Source: Sedimentisphaerales bacterium | Lineage (GTDB): Bacteria > Planctomycetota > Phycisphaerae > Sedimentisphaerales > Anaerobacaceae | NCBI GenBank assembly: GCA_016932835.1 | Contig: JAFGCD010000130.1 | Location: 1 to 64,000 of the forward strand | Reading direction: 5' to 3' | Length of the DNA stretch: 64,000 nucleotides | In this document: piece by piece, positions 1-7,307 of the stretch | Layout: each line of letters begins with the position of its first letter | How positions within the stretch are numbered: the first letter of the stretch is position 1 | Program-made: the position numbers and the translations under genes | Notes under the pieces: model-generated | The model's input: the letters and a program-made list of their open reading frames with translations, nothing else | The model's database searches: none | Told to the model about the DNA's origin: nothing

Positions 1-1
1 C

Positions 2-1831
2 TTACCAATAGTTTTTGTTTCTCTGCCGTTCCAAATATCTTTGACGACGCGCTGCATAACAATAATCATTTGTCATATCTATTTCGCTTTCGATATATGA
101 ATGAACCTGTACGGCTCTCCAGGCCAAAGCATCAGCTATAACACGATCCCCGTGATTGTCTTTTGCTCCTGTCGGGTCCACGGTGTTTCTGCTGCCGGCG
201 TGTTCCACTGTGCTTTTGGTTGTAAAAACGTATTGCAGACATTCCCTGTTTGCCTCGTAAGATCGTTGTGTAAAAGCTCCACAATCAAGAGCCTTGCGAT
301 ATGCACCCAAAAGCGAAAGTTTGTTGTCGGCAGTCAAAAAGTAGCCGGGAATATCAGTGACTTTCTTTGTTATGCTTTTATCGTTTCGCCTGTAGTAAAT
401 GTTTCGATAACCAAGCTCAATAACCGTATCACTGAAAACCCTGCCATGCCCGGCCCCGTCCCATATCAAAAAGCCATTATTGCACCACCGGGCCAAAGCT
501 ACAGCCAGTCTTGCCAGCCGTTCTGGTTTTATAAAAGCCGAAGCATACTCTAAGATTTTTTCACCGGTTTTCTCATTAACAACACTGATAGCAGAATTAC
601 TCGAACCCGTGCCGGCTGCGATATCCACACCTAAAACACAGGGAATTGTTTCGGAAATCCTGCCTCGCGGATCGATACTGATCCACACGTGCAAATTCCC
701 ACCTTCCTGCTCAGTGAAATATAAAGGCCGAAGCGAATCCGGTTCGAATTCAAGCTCACCGACTTTAAGCGGCGGCCTTATATCCTGTGTCTGGATACGC
801 TTTATTACATCCGAAGTAAAAAATTGATAGTCAGAGCCGAGATAATCAATATCAAGCTCCTGTGCGATCTCCATCGGGTGAGCTGCTCGCTTGCACTCGT
901 TGTCGTACCACGGACTTCGCAGTTTGCCATCAAGAATAAACGGGTAATCGTCCTCAAATTTATAACCATCATCAAGTATTTTGAGCGTTCCGTTTTCTGA
1001 GGTATAAAGCCCCATTCTCTTGACCGGATGTAAAGACCAGTGAAAGCGCAGCTTCTTAATCGGTGTTTGTGTCATGTCAAAAAATGCGTTTCCGGTCCCT
1101 TTCGGTGTCGAGTTGAAAAGCCTGCATCGGGTGACATCCCGCGTTGAACTTAAAACTTCGTGTCCCATATCGATACTGGCGAACTCGTCAAGGAATATTG
1201 CTGTTCTGCGCCCGCCTCGCCCGGCATTGCCTGTAGTCGAGACACCGTCTATCGTTGAACTGTTGTCTTTGTTGTAAATATGTAATTTGTTGCGGTTTAC
1301 ATTAGGTTTGAGAAACGGCGGTAAATTCTGAATGAGAAAATCAATCTTCCAGAACAAACAGTCCGGGTCTTCTGTCTTATCGACTAAATCCTCGACACGC
1401 GAAAGCATCAAAAAAGATTGCAGCGTATGGAAATGCCAGCGTTTTTCAATAACCGTATCGCCGATCCACGTAGCACCCATATCACGGGACTTTTCAAACA
1501 GCAAATCCTGTCCCCTGACAATTGCAATCTCAGTTTCAACCAGAGCCTCATCTTGATAGTCATACGTGATAAAGGGAATTACCGGCTCCGGCAGCCGCGG
1601 GTCATAGGTAAAGACAAAAGTATTGACGTAAAAGAGCAAATCACGCCGGCACATAATCCAGAGTTCTTCGGCAGCCTTTTCGTCCGAACAGCCAAGCTGT
1701 ATCATCTCCCTGCGAAACTTACAATTGGCTATGAAGTCTTTCGGCACAAGGTCATAGTACGGAGTCTGCCTCGGCCTCGCGTTTCGCTCGCTCGATTCTG
1801 TCAAGGATTTGAATTTGACTTCGGCCATCAT
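2..1831 (-). CDS. terL: phage terminase large subunit
   Basis: ATP-driven DNA packaging motor with a C-terminal nuclease that cuts the concatemer; it acts at the portal of the prohead. Visible in the protein (609 aa from the start used here): a variant Walker A loop FEKSRDMGATW, a Walker B strand TAIFLDEFA followed by an STPKG coupling motif, then an RNase H-fold nuclease with acidic residues in LGVDIAAGTG and in HGDRVIADALAW near the C-terminus. The frame stays open further upstream, but that part overlaps the neighbour and is low-complexity; the paired ATGs at 1831/1828 give a normal terminase length. It overlaps the preceding gene by about 80 bases. The TAA stop is at 2-4, so the C-terminus is complete. 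Confidence 0.9.
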   Translation of the reverse strand: MMAEVKFKSLTESSERNARPRQTPYYDLVPKDFIANCKFRREMIQLGCSDEKAAEELWIMCRRDLLFYVNTFVFTYDPRLPEPVIPFITYDYQDEALVETEIAIVRGQDLLFEKSRDMGATWIGDTVIEKRWHFHTLQSFLMLSRVEDLVDKTEDPDCLFWKIDFLIQNLPPFLKPNVNRNKLHIYNKDNSSTIDGVSTTGNAGRGGRRTAIFLDEFASIDMGHEVLSSTRDVTRCRLFNSTPKGTGNAFFDMTQTPIKKLRFHWSLHPVKRMGLYTSENGTLKILDDGYKFEDDYPFILDGKLRSPWYDNECKRAAHPMEIAQELDIDYLGSDYQFFTSDVIKRIQTQDIRPPLKVGELEFEPDSLRPLYFTEQEGGNLHVWISIDPRGRISETIPCVLGVDIAAGTGSSNSAISVVNEKTGEKILEYASAFIKPERLARLAVALARWCNNGFLIWDGAGHGRVFSDTVIELGYRNIYYRRNDKSITKKVTDIPGYFLTADNKLSLLGAYRKALDCGAFTQRSYEANRECLQYVFTTKSTVEHAGSRNTVDPTGAKDNHGDRVIADALAWRAVQVHSYIESEIDMTNDYCYAARRQRYLERQRNKNYW

Positions 1832-2258
1832 CTTCAAATTTCCGGCTCGATTCGATTTCTGCCCGTGTCGGCAGTAACTTGGCCCATACCTTGTGGATAA
1901 AATCCGTTCGCAGGGCAGGATTGTTTCTGACATCGAGCAGCAGTGAGTACGCTCCGGGTGACGGTGCCATATCAGGCGTGACATTCCTGACTCTGATGTG
2001 CTCAAACACCCACTGGACAATCTGTCTCGCAGAGGCAGTCGGTTTATCAGCAAACTGCTCGATATCAACATCACAAAAATTGTCATCTTCATCAGTGTCT
2101 TCATTTTCTGTCTTTCCCAGGATTTCCGCGGCGGCCTGCTCCCAGGCATCCTTTTTGTTTCGCCCCTGAGCTTCGAGAGCCTTTCGCCGCTCGATAAAGT
2201 AATCCCATTTGTCCAACTGCCTTATCCGAACACGAATGTTGTCATCCCGCAGGGTCAT
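1752..2258 (-). CDS. putative terminase small subunit (168 aa)
   Basis: The position directly upstream of, and overlapping, the large terminase gene is the usual place for the DNA-recognition subunit, so I infer that role; no family motif is recognisable. The protein is charged, with a basic N-terminal segment (VRIRQLDKW..), an acidic low-complexity stretch around residues 50-68 (TENEDTDEDDNF) and a basic helical C-terminus. The start ATG at 2258 has no clear Shine-Dalgarno. Instead a TATATAA box lies only about 10 bases upstream, so the message may be nearly leaderless or the start may be internal. Confidence 0.55.
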   Translation of the reverse strand: MTLRDDNIRVRIRQLDKWDYFIERRKALEAQGRNKKDAWEQAAAEILGKTENEDTDEDDNFCDVDIEQFADKPTASARQIVQWVFEHIRVRNVTPDMAPSPGAYSLLLDVRNNPALRTDFIHKVWAKLLPTRAEIESSRKFEDDGRSQIQILDRIERAKREAEADSVL

Positions 2259-3100
2259 ATCTGCAAGTTATATACCCCCTGAATGAGGTGTGTATAAAAA
2301 TCTACAAATATCTGCATATTTTTTGTGGATAAATGTAATGCCAAAATGCTGCCTGAAAGCACAAAAATTCTTCTGTGAGGACACGGAAATTGCCGACAGA
2401 TAGAGTCGAGTACCTGTAATTTCGCAGTCTCGGTTCTTGGGGTAGATATTTACGGAATCGCCATGCGGCCAGGGGGCGTGGTTCAGTTTCTGGCTAAAAA
2501 AGCATTCTTTTTTTACCGGCCTGTCTCTCAAAACTGGCGTTGTGTGTGCCCTTGACGCCAAGACAGTCATTTACAGTCAATTAGAGGCATTTACTGGCTG
2601 TCCTCGTGGGTGTGCGGGCGTGCGGACAGACAGACCGAAGATGCTCGATATACCCTCCAGACCCTCCAAAGCCTCGCTGCTGGCCTTTTTGGCCTTTGGT
2701 GTCGTGTAAGTCAAGTGCTGGCAACTGCTGTCGGCTCTGGACACTGCCAGACAGGTAAAAAAAGAGTGCTGCTGGGTATCCTAATGGTATCTTTCCCCCT
2801 TATAATCCCCCTATCTGCCTTTACCTGCCTGTTGTTGTGTGTTTTTGTTGTTTCCAATCCTTAATCCAGCAGGTTTATGGCTTGTCTTGCAGGTCTGCTG
2901 CCAGCGGAAATCGGCTTTTGAATGGCTGGTAGATGGAATTATACACCCCCTGAAAATCTTGTCAAAAAAATTCTGCAAAAAATGTTGAAAAAGATTCATT
3001 TTGGCCTTGACTCGCTTGTAGAAAATAAGTATATTAGGACTCAATGGCGTAACAGTGAAGCCAGAATAAGTCAGGTTGTTGAAATCGAAAGGGTGATGAA
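2259..3100. other. divergent intergenic region of the prophage
   Basis: About 840 bases separate the leftward packaging genes from the rightward small-gene train. Open frames here (for example 2268-2570 minus, 2610-2864 plus) have no protein-like composition. The region holds an AT-rich stretch at 2270-2345, a perfect DnaA-box-like 9-mer TGTGGATAA at 2324-2332, imperfect inverted repeats around 2585-2760 (including CTGGCA 2718-2723 with TGCCAG 2745-2750), a pyrimidine-rich tract at 2790-2860, and a strong promoter at 3007-3035. It is probably the phage control region and possibly an origin; the latter is inference. Confidence 0.5.
3007..3035 (+). promoter_or_regulatory. sigma70-type promoter for the phage small-gene train
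   Basis: TTGACT (3007-3012), a 17-base spacer and TATATT (3030-3035). It lies about 65 bases before the first small gene at 3101 and is the only near-consensus promoter seen before the co-directional run to 7996. Confidence 0.7.
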
Positions 3101-3280
3101 ATGCAGGTCAAAAAAGAAGGCGATAAGCTGCACATCGTTATCGACATCGCTACAAATCCGGCGCCGTCAAAGAGCGGTAAAACTCTTGTCGTTGCAAGCA
3201 GTCATGGCTGTGTCAAAACCGATGTTCAGATAGACGGCAAACCCGTAATCGTTGGCGTAAATGCCTATATCGGGAAATAG
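3101..3280 (+). CDS. small phage protein (59 aa)
   Basis: Starts MQVKKEGDKLHIVIDI and contains the block PSKSGKTLVVASSHG, which I recall as a recurrent conserved unknown in tailed phages and prophages; function unknown. Despite the SGKT string there is no P-loop NTPase fold at this length. The ATG at 3101 is preceded by GAAAGGGTGATGAA, a good ribosome-binding site. First gene after the promoter at 3007; the next gene begins 3 bases after the stop. Confidence 0.75.
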   Translation: MQVKKEGDKLHIVIDIATNPAPSKSGKTLVVASSHGCVKTDVQIDGKPVIVGVNAYIGK

Positions 3281-3283
3281 GAA

Positions 3284-3490
3284 ATGGACGAGGAAAGAGC
3301 AAGACAAATAGTAGCGGAGAACCCATCGTTAAAGTGGGCTGTGAATATGCTGGAGCTAATCGACAAACTCTTTGAATTGGCAGGGACTATGACCGATGAG
3401 CTTGCCGAGCATAAGTGCGAAAATGCTGATTACTACAACAGCCAGCTAACTAAATTGTTCGAGCAGCGGGAAAGGATTAGCAAGGGATGA
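3284..3490 (+). CDS. small phage protein (68 aa), unknown
   Basis: Predicted almost fully helical and acidic (MDEERARQIVAENPSLKWAV...), no recognised domain. It starts 3 bases after the previous stop. Its TGA overlaps the ATG of the following 42-residue frame. Membership in the tight small-gene train is the main evidence that it is real. Confidence 0.6.
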   Translation: MDEERARQIVAENPSLKWAVNMLELIDKLFELAGTMTDELAEHKCENADYYNSQLTKLFEQRERISKG

Positions 3491-3618
3491 TGGGTTCACA
3501 GATTAAGGCGGTGGCAAATGTTAAGGTTAAAACTTGTGTCCCCAAACGAGTTGACGACCAAGTTGAGTATGTTGCTCAACACCGCCACCGCCTTTTATCG
3601 CAGAGGGCTATCAGATGA
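3490..3618 (+). CDS. possible 42-aa phage ORF
   Basis: An open frame starting MGSQIKAVANVKVKTCVPKR. Its ATG overlaps the upstream stop (ATGATG context) and its TGA overlaps the next ATG (ATGA), which is typical coupling. Against it, most of its length is covered by a long RNA-capable inverted repeat (3505-3594), so the stretch may be a structured element, with the frame incidental. Confidence 0.35.
   Translation: MGSQIKAVANVKVKTCVPKRVDDQVEYVAQHRHRLLSQRAIR
3505..3598 (+). other. 90-base hairpin-forming element
   Basis: The arms AAGGCGGTGGC (3505-3515) and GCCACCGCCTT (3584-3594) are perfect 11-base complements. Inside the loop is a second perfect 6-bp hairpin GTTGAG (3562-3567), loop of 7, CTCAAC (3575-3580). 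A TTTT run at 3593-3596 follows directly. It could be an attenuator/terminator within the operon, an mRNA-processing site or a small RNA; the sequence does not decide which. Confidence 0.5.
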
Positions 3619-3818
3619 ACGAACAAGACTGTAAAGCTATAGCAAAAATACTAAAAGCAGAACGGCCAGCACTGGAAGACTGCGACGGTGATTATTATAC
3701 AGCAGGACGATATGATTTGTCCACCTCGATTGCCTGTGAATTGGCTGACTACTTCGCCACGCAAACACCAAATTTTAATCGGCAGCAATTCCTAAATGCT
3801 TGTGGAGTGGATGAATGA
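3615..3818 (+). CDS. small phage protein (67 aa), paralogue family A
   Basis: MNEQDCKAIAKILKAERP... ends with LADYFATQTPNFNRQQFLNACGV. The pattern (IA.I, then LA.YF, then NPNF.R..F...C) recurs in the genes at 4050 and at 5110, so three diverged copies of one small domain lie in this train. I recall this type as common in tailed phages without known function. Coupled by ATGA overlaps on both sides. Confidence 0.75.
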   Translation: MNEQDCKAIAKILKAERPALEDCDGDYYTAGRYDLSTSIACELADYFATQTPNFNRQQFLNACGVDE

Positions 3819-4060
3819 CAGACTTAAAAAAGACAGTTAAGAGGGTTTCTGCCGGTGTTGTTCGTGAGGCTGGAAGGCTGCGAAAAGTCGTTGTTATTCT
3901 CGAATCACCGAACGTGATTAAGTTTCGTGCCAAAGGCTGCCGCAGGTCGTACTTGTTGACAACCGATGCCTGCTATCACCTGGCTATCAAGGCTCACGTT
4001 CAAGACCAGAAAAGACAGAAAACTAAAAAGAAAAAGCAAGGGAGAAGATATGTTGACTGA
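3815..4060 (+). CDS. small basic phage protein (81 aa)
   Basis: MTDLKKTVKRVSAGVVREAGRLRKVVVILE... with FRAKGCRRSYLL and a very Lys/Arg-rich tail, suggesting nucleic-acid binding (inference). The layout resembles a recurrent phage unknown of about 80 residues. The ATG overlaps the preceding stop (ATGA). The last bases overlap the next gene. Confidence 0.7.
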   Translation: MTDLKKTVKRVSAGVVREAGRLRKVVVILESPNVIKFRAKGCRRSYLLTTDACYHLAIKAHVQDQKRQKTKKKKQGRRYVD

Positions 4061-4217
4061 AAAAGACTATGAAGCGATAGCAGACGCAATCGCTGAATAC
4101 AGGGCGTACAACCAGCTAACCGAAGACGATTTAGTCAATAGACTGGCAGAGTATTTTGAAAAAGAAAATCCAAACTTTAGCCGTAAAAAATTTGCGAGAA
4201 TGTGCAATCCGTTTTGA
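4050..4217 (+). CDS. small phage protein (55 aa), paralogue family A
   Basis: MLTEKDYEAIADAIAEY..., then LAEYFEKENPNFSRKKFARMC. It is the second copy of the domain seen at 3615. The ATG at 4050 is preceded by GGGAGAAG, a good ribosome-binding site, and is preferred over an in-frame non-ATG start at 3966 that would overlap the neighbour. Confidence 0.75.
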   Translation: MLTEKDYEAIADAIAEYRAYNQLTEDDLVNRLAEYFEKENPNFSRKKFARMCNPF

Positions 4218-4225
4218 GGGTCAAA

Positions 4226-4543
4226 ATGATGAAGCTGCTGACAAAAGAAATCCAAAATAAACTACCGGCCATAGGTTCACAGAGCGAAGTCCAAGACCCC
4301 GTAGCAGTTATCAAGTTCTTCGACCCTGTAGGTTCGTGGAGTTGGTTCGTAATCGAGGGCGAGCAGCAGGAAGATGGGGACTGGATGTTTTACGGTTTGG
4401 TTGATGGCTTCGAGAAAGAGTTTGGATATTTTACCCTGTCGGAATTGCAAAACTGCAAGCGGGGTTTAACGGGTTTGAGAGCGCTGCCGATTGAGCGGGA
4501 CTTGTACTTCAAACCGACAGTGGTTAGCAAGCTGCTGAATTGA
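4226..4543 (+). CDS. DUF2958-like phage protein
   Basis: About 105 aa. Recognised by order and spacing of conserved blocks: MMKLLTKEIQNKLP at the start, DPVAVIKFFDPVGSWSWFV, then GLVDGFEKEFGYFTLSEL and LPIERDLYF near the end. DUF2958 members occur in phages, plasmids and integrative elements and their function is unknown. The ATG pair at 4226/4229 follows GAGGGTC; the upstream GTG at 4202 lies inside the previous gene. Confidence 0.85.
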   Translation: MMKLLTKEIQNKLPAIGSQSEVQDPVAVIKFFDPVGSWSWFVIEGEQQEDGDWMFYGLVDGFEKEFGYFTLSELQNCKRGLTGLRALPIERDLYFKPTVVSKLLN

Positions 4544-4554
4544 GTGGTATAGTT

Positions 4555-4977
4555 ATGAAATGGACAAAAGCAAAAATCAAAGAAGCACAAAAGGGAATGA
4601 AGATTTACAAACATTCTCAGGGGGACGGCTGGCACTATATCAATGACAGGTTCGAGTGCTGGAATAATGGTAAATGTTTTTCCATTGGTGATACGTCCGA
4701 AGGATGTATCCTGCTGCTCTGTCAGCTATGGTGCAGGCTGAATAACGTTGACTTCAAAGATATTTATGTGCGTGCCTATCCAAATGAGGATTCGGACTGG
4801 CTGAATAACCTTGCTGATGACTACCTGCAATATACGAACATTCCACAGACTTTAAGCCGTCCTGTACTAATTGAGGACTTGCACGATGTCAACTATCACA
4901 GCTTGGCTGATGTGCTTGGAGATTTGAGCGGTGAGGATGTGGTTGTAGCAAGGGGGAGAGTTTTGAAAGGAAGATGA
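4555..4977 (+). CDS. phage protein, unknown (140 aa)
   Basis: MKWTKAKIKEAQKGMKIYKH..., rich in Trp, Tyr and Asp, soluble. No family recognised. ATG at 4555 is used; the frame could begin at a TTG at 4540 that overlaps the preceding stop. The stop overlaps the ATG of the next small gene (ATGATGG). Confidence 0.65.
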   Translation: MKWTKAKIKEAQKGMKIYKHSQGDGWHYINDRFECWNNGKCFSIGDTSEGCILLLCQLWCRLNNVDFKDIYVRAYPNEDSDWLNNLADDYLQYTNIPQTLSRPVLIEDLHDVNYHSLADVLGDLSGEDVVVARGRVLKGR

Positions 4978-5129
4978 TGGCTAAATTTCAGTTATACAAT
5001 GATGTCTGCGGTTCAATCGAGCCGGACATAGTTTATGAAGCTGATACATCCGGCGAGGCTGCGGAAAATGTATTAAAGGATATAGGTTACAGTCTTATAG
5101 AAATAGAGGATGAAAATGAAACAGTTTGA
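4977..5129 (+). CDS. small phage protein (50 aa), unknown
   Basis: MAKFQLYNDVCGSIEPDIVYEA..., acidic with a short beta-alpha-beta-like pattern. It begins in the stop of the upstream gene and overlaps the start of the next by 20 bases. Comparable small acidic proteins are frequent in this train; no function can be assigned. Confidence 0.6.
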   Translation: MAKFQLYNDVCGSIEPDIVYEADTSGEAAENVLKDIGYSLIEIEDENETV

Positions 5130-5457
5130 AAAAATTGCAGAAATTATCAACCAGCAAGTAGGTGATGCCTTTACCGGCGAGGACTACGATAGAGGCTGGC
5201 ACGATGCCACGAAACGAATAGCGGAAAAACTATGCGAGCTTTTCAAGGAGCAAAACCGGTTCTTTGACCCTGTCAGATTTCTGCTCGATTGTGGATTTGA
5301 GGTCGGGATAAAGGACTGTCTGGCTCAATGTGAAAAGGACTACGAGTATCTAAAAGACGTTTTAGCAGAGATTCAGGAATTAGCCGAAAGCAAACCTGCT
5401 GATGGTCAGATGCGAGAGGTTTTAGAACAAATTGCAGCGAAAGCAAGGGACTATTGA
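5110..5457 (+). CDS. phage protein (115 aa), paralogue family A plus C-terminal helix
   Basis: The N-terminal 65 residues are the third copy of the small domain (FEKIAEIINQQ..., IAEKLCELFKEQNRFFDPVRFLLDCGF). A helical extension of about 50 residues (CEKDYEYLKDVLAEIQELAE...) is present only in this copy and may be a coiled coil. Two ATGs (5110, 5116) are possible starts. Confidence 0.7.
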   Translation: MKMKQFEKIAEIINQQVGDAFTGEDYDRGWHDATKRIAEKLCELFKEQNRFFDPVRFLLDCGFEVGIKDCLAQCEKDYEYLKDVLAEIQELAESKPADGQMREVLEQIAAKARDY

Positions 5458-5458
5458 A

Positions 5459-5647
5459 ATGAGAAAACAGTATCTAAAACATGGAGACCGAGCGTTTTGC
5501 ATCGGCTGTTTTCTTTATTACAACGGTAAGAAGGGCGAATTTGAATTGGAAGCGATTGAGGATGATTGTTTTTTCGATGGCGAGCCTGTCCAGTTTGAAG
5601 TCAGCAAAGGAACAGATAAGCCCTACATAGAAATTGAAGGGGACTAA
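5459..5647 (+). CDS. small acidic phage protein (62 aa)
   Basis: MRKQYLKHGDRAFCIGCFLYYNGKKGEFELEAIEDDCFF... has three Cys, a predicted all-beta protein. Function unknown. The ATG at 5459 follows AAGGGACTATTGAA, and the previous stop is 1 base upstream. Confidence 0.6.
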   Translation: MRKQYLKHGDRAFCIGCFLYYNGKKGEFELEAIEDDCFFDGEPVQFEVSKGTDKPYIEIEGD

Positions 5648-5649
5648 CT

Positions 5650-5868
5650 ATGAGTGGATGTTCATACGGCAGTCAATGTCCGAAATGCGGCGCTGAGATG
5701 TGCTGCTACAGCAATTATAAACCATACGACGTAGTAAGCGGACAGTGCTTGGAGTGTGGTTTTTATTATTACACCACAGAAACCCGAATGACATTAGAAG
5801 AAGTCAACGAATTAAGAAAAGAGGCGGATTTCCCGCTATTAGAGCAGTTAAGGCAGCAGACAGATTAA
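5650..5868 (+). CDS. zinc-ribbon phage protein (72 aa)
   Basis: MSGCSYGSQCPKCGAEM... with two CxxC knuckles (CPKC at 10-13 and CLEC about 24 residues later), giving a treble-clef/zinc-ribbon-like fold, followed by a helical LEEVNELR segment. I recall this MSGCSYGS-type protein as common in phage genomes. Its role is unknown; nucleic-acid or protein contact is inferred from the ribbon only. Confidence 0.8.
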   Translation: MSGCSYGSQCPKCGAEMCCYSNYKPYDVVSGQCLECGFYYYTTETRMTLEEVNELRKEADFPLLEQLRQQTD

Positions 5869-5880
5869 AGAGGGTTAATT

Positions 5881-6228
5881 ATGGAGCTATTAGAAGAAGT
5901 CTTGCAATTTATTAAGGAGATGGACGCTGAAACGGACTTTGAAGGCAACGAAACCTATTTGCACAGAAGGGTTCGAGAGGCTATCGAGGCAGAGGCAAAA
6001 GACGAAAAGGATTTTGACCAAATCAGGCGCAGACATAACTTGGTTTTGCGGCTTCGCACGCTGGCAGCTATGGCTTGCGGACTAAAGGTTGCTCTGCCGA
6101 CTTTGCCGGTTGAAAAATGGCTCGATGGCACGATAGCAGATGCAACAAAGGATGTTTATTTCGCTGAATACGATTTGTCAGCGCTGCTGCAATTTATTGC
6201 GGATGTAGGAGTAAGCTATGAAGACTAA
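5881..6228 (+). CDS. phage protein, unknown (115 aa)
   Basis: Helical and acidic, with no recognised domain. Ribosome-binding site AGAGGG 5-10 bases before the ATG. It overlaps the next gene by 11 bases, so the two are probably translationally coupled. Confidence 0.6.
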   Translation: MELLEEVLQFIKEMDAETDFEGNETYLHRRVREAIEAEAKDEKDFDQIRRRHNLVLRLRTLAAMACGLKVALPTLPVEKWLDGTIADATKDVYFAEYDLSALLQFIADVGVSYED

Positions 6229-6403
6229 AACTTTTATTGTAGGTGTTAGAGAGGTTCACGTTCAGCCGGTAAAGGTTGAGGCAAAAGACTATGAGGAAGC
6301 TGTCAGAAAAATAGAAAATGGCGAAGGGGTCTGTCTGGAAGATAGATTCAGCTACAGCCACACGCTTGACAGCGAATACTGGACAGATGAAACGGAGGAT
6401 TAA
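6218..6403 (+). CDS. small phage protein (61 aa)
   Basis: MKTKTFIVGVREVHVQPVKVEAKDYEEAVRKI... is a short beta-hairpin plus helix pattern seen in many phage unknowns (the VGVREVHVQ and YSHTLDSEYW blocks are characteristic), distantly reminiscent of the DpnD/PcfM fold. Function unknown. Confidence 0.7.
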   Translation: MKTKTFIVGVREVHVQPVKVEAKDYEEAVRKIENGEGVCLEDRFSYSHTLDSEYWTDETED

Positions 6404-6407
6404 ACAG

Positions 6408-6857
6408 ATGAAACTATTTGAAATTCACGCTACCGAATATAACGGCGAGCAGGAGTACAGCAACAATCATATCCTTGCTGCCGAGAACATTGATGAAGCC
6501 TGGCGAATAGCCAGAGAGTATTTCAGCCAGTGCTATGATGACGGTGATGAGCCGGATGAACACAAAACGGATGACCCCGACAGGTTTGAATACTGCGGCG
6601 GCTGCGTTGGGCTGAAAATCAAAGGCGTAGGCGAGACTACCATTGAGGACTGGCTACGAAGTCGAATCACCTATCATACCATTGGTTCTTTGCCTGCACA
6701 CTTGCTTGATACAGATTTACTCAAGACTGCCAAGTGTGCGCTTGTAGATATTGAGGGGCTTATGGAGCTTTTGGAAATTGACAAGGACAGCGAAGACCAT
6801 CCGGCTACAACAACGAGACAAGAACTGATAAAAGCTATCGAGAGGTGGGAATTATGA
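6408..6857 (+). CDS. phage protein, unknown (149 aa)
   Basis: MKLFEIHATEYNGEQEYSNN..., with the N-terminal half resembling phage proteins built on an EYxGEQEY..N/ILAEN core. The C-terminal half is helical. The ATG at 6408 has GGAGGA at the right distance; the longer frame from 6318 overlaps the previous gene and is rejected. No function assigned. Confidence 0.65.
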   Translation: MKLFEIHATEYNGEQEYSNNHILAAENIDEAWRIAREYFSQCYDDGDEPDEHKTDDPDRFEYCGGCVGLKIKGVGETTIEDWLRSRITYHTIGSLPAHLLDTDLLKTAKCALVDIEGLMELLEIDKDSEDHPATTTRQELIKAIERWEL

Positions 6858-7165
6858 AATACAAAGTCTGGGTTCACATTGAGCAGGTGGACGAAAGTCT
6901 TGATGACTATCAGGATATTGGCGAGCCTATCTCAATCGGTGAGTTTGGCAATTTAGATGATGCTATGAAATTGAGGGACAAACTAATTGGCACTGTAGAT
7001 ACCGCCTGCCCAAAATGCGGCGCTGACAGCAACCAGCGGGAATTTGTGGACAGGAGATATTTGGATTGCGAGGCTATACAAATCATATACACCTGCAAGG
7101 GCTGCGGCAGCGAAATCATCGAGGAATTTACATTAAGCGAGGTCTTTATCGACAGGAAGGAATAA
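6854..7165 (+). CDS. phage protein with C-terminal zinc ribbon (103 aa)
   Basis: The N-terminal MKYKVWVHIEQVDE... block (about 50 residues) is a phage-type unknown. The C-terminus has CPKCG and CKGCG knuckles about 33 residues apart, a zinc ribbon. The ATG at 6854 overlaps the preceding stop (ATTATGA). Function unknown. Confidence 0.7.
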   Translation: MKYKVWVHIEQVDESLDDYQDIGEPISIGEFGNLDDAMKLRDKLIGTVDTACPKCGADSNQREFVDRRYLDCEAIQIIYTCKGCGSEIIEEFTLSEVFIDRKE

Positions 7166-7166
7166 G

Positions 7167-7307
7167 ATGGCTGATAACTTGGAAATTATGTTCGATGACT
7201 TGACCGCCGAAGCACAGCAACGGGTGTTGGAGTTTTACGGTCTGGAGACAGCGGAAGATGGCAATTTTGAAATTTCACCAATCGCAATACTGGAAGTCGG
7301 TGAATGA
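7167..7307 (+). CDS. small phage protein (46 aa)
   Basis: MADNLEIMFDDLTAEAQQRVLEF... ends in FEISPIAILEV. The DL..EAQQRVLE..G core with a PIAILE tail is one that I recall in many phage early regions, adjacent to recombination genes; function unknown. The start is 1 base after the previous stop, and the TGA overlaps the recombinase ATG (ATGA). Confidence 0.75.
   Translation: MADNLEIMFDDLTAEAQQRVLEFYGLETAEDGNFEISPIAILEVGE

Noticed and set aside
2268-2570. 100-codon minus-strand frame
   Set aside because: No ribosome-binding site or family resemblance, and unusual composition. It lies in the phage control region.
2610-2864. 84-codon plus-strand frame with hydrophobic end
   Set aside because: The hydrophobic part is a reading of the pyrimidine tract at 2790-2860, with no translation start signal.
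3505-3594. Complete phage tRNA
   Set aside because: The GGCGGTG/CACCGCC ends and a 7-base loop hairpin look tRNA-like, but the loop lacks TTC, no D arm or anticodon arm can be formed, and the length does not fit.
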